In this document: piece by piece, positions 11,948 through 11,979 of the stretch
Position numbering within the stretch: position 1 is the stretch's first letter
Layout of the letters: every line of letters begins with the position of its first letter
Assembly: GCA_964510495.1 (NCBI GenBank)
Contig: CAZECR010000033.1
Location: 1-11,979 of the forward strand
From: CAZECR01 sp964510495
GTDB lineage: Bacteria > Patescibacteriota > Patescibacteriia > Magasanikbacterales > GWA2-37-8
Direction of reading: 5' to 3'
DNA: 11,979 bases
Translations under genes and position numbers: made by a program
Notes under the pieces: generated by a model
The model's database searches: none
The model's input: the letters and a program-made list of their open reading frames with translations, nothing else
What the model was told of the DNA's origin: nothing

Positions 11948-11979
11948 GTAATTTGTAGTTAGTATTTAGTAGTTTGGAT
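11948..11979 (+). repeat. AT-rich 32-nt repeat, copy 2 (tRNA-Arg side)
   Basis: This matches the minus strand of 206-237 at 30 of 32 positions and ends TTTAGTAGTTTGGAT at the window edge, so it may continue. It starts 10 nt after the duplicated tRNA 3' end, with the same polarity relative to its tRNA as copy 1. Confidence 0.75.

Noticed and set aside
1..11979. CRISPR arrays, transposases, integrases or known defence genes
   Set aside because: No spaced direct repeats, DDE/tyrosine recombinase motifs or defence domains are visible. The 32-nt AT repeats occur only at the two tRNA flanks.

Overview
The window looks like chromosome of a Candidate Phyla Radiation (Patescibacteria) bacterium. The reasons are compact AT-leaning genes, almost no Shine-Dalgarno (SD) sites before the housekeeping genes, CPR-style versions of polA, holA, rpsT and rmuC, a winged-helix/ATPase/DUF4325 protein, and a tRNA gene with no encoded CCA. 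UGA acts as a stop (for example at the end of holA), so this is not one of the UGA-recoding CPR lineages. I cannot name the lineage more closely from sequence alone.

Layout from left to right: the 3' end of an M23 (LytM) peptidase gene; tRNA-Cys on the minus strand with its own promoter and a weak terminator; polA with a hairpin terminator; a nearly leaderless gene for a winged-helix/HATPase/DUF4325 regulator behind three copies of an 11-bp palindrome; a bidirectional terminator; a minus-strand pair of type II NADH dehydrogenase followed by a DoxX membrane protein with a Cys-rich tail; divergently, holA; an unrecognised minus-strand gene; rpsT; a divergent pair of GC-rich orphan genes for small exported proteins; rmuC; a third GC-rich orphan gene with an elaborate leader; and tRNA-Arg(CCU), whose 3' end is duplicated 127 bp downstream.

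Two kinds of gene are interleaved. The backbone genes are AT-rich and have little or no SD. The three orphans (8638-9024, 9186-9470, 10901-11524) are GC-richer and each has a consensus -10/-35 promoter and a clear SD; the two plus-strand ones also end in an intrinsic terminator. They read like independently acquired, self-contained expression cassettes, two of them for exported cysteine-containing proteins.

The tRNA 3' flanks are also distinctive. An AT-rich 32-nt repeat follows both tRNA genes in the same orientation relative to the tRNA. At tRNA-Arg a GC-rich, hairpin-filled 127-bp unit appears to have been inserted between the tRNA and that repeat while restoring the tRNA 3' end. This is the pattern expected of a very small tRNA-targeting element or its remnant.

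The strongest leads are the palindrome-controlled ATPase/DUF4325 regulator, the NDH-2/DoxX-Cys-tail operon, the orphan cassettes and the tRNA-Arg micro-insertion.
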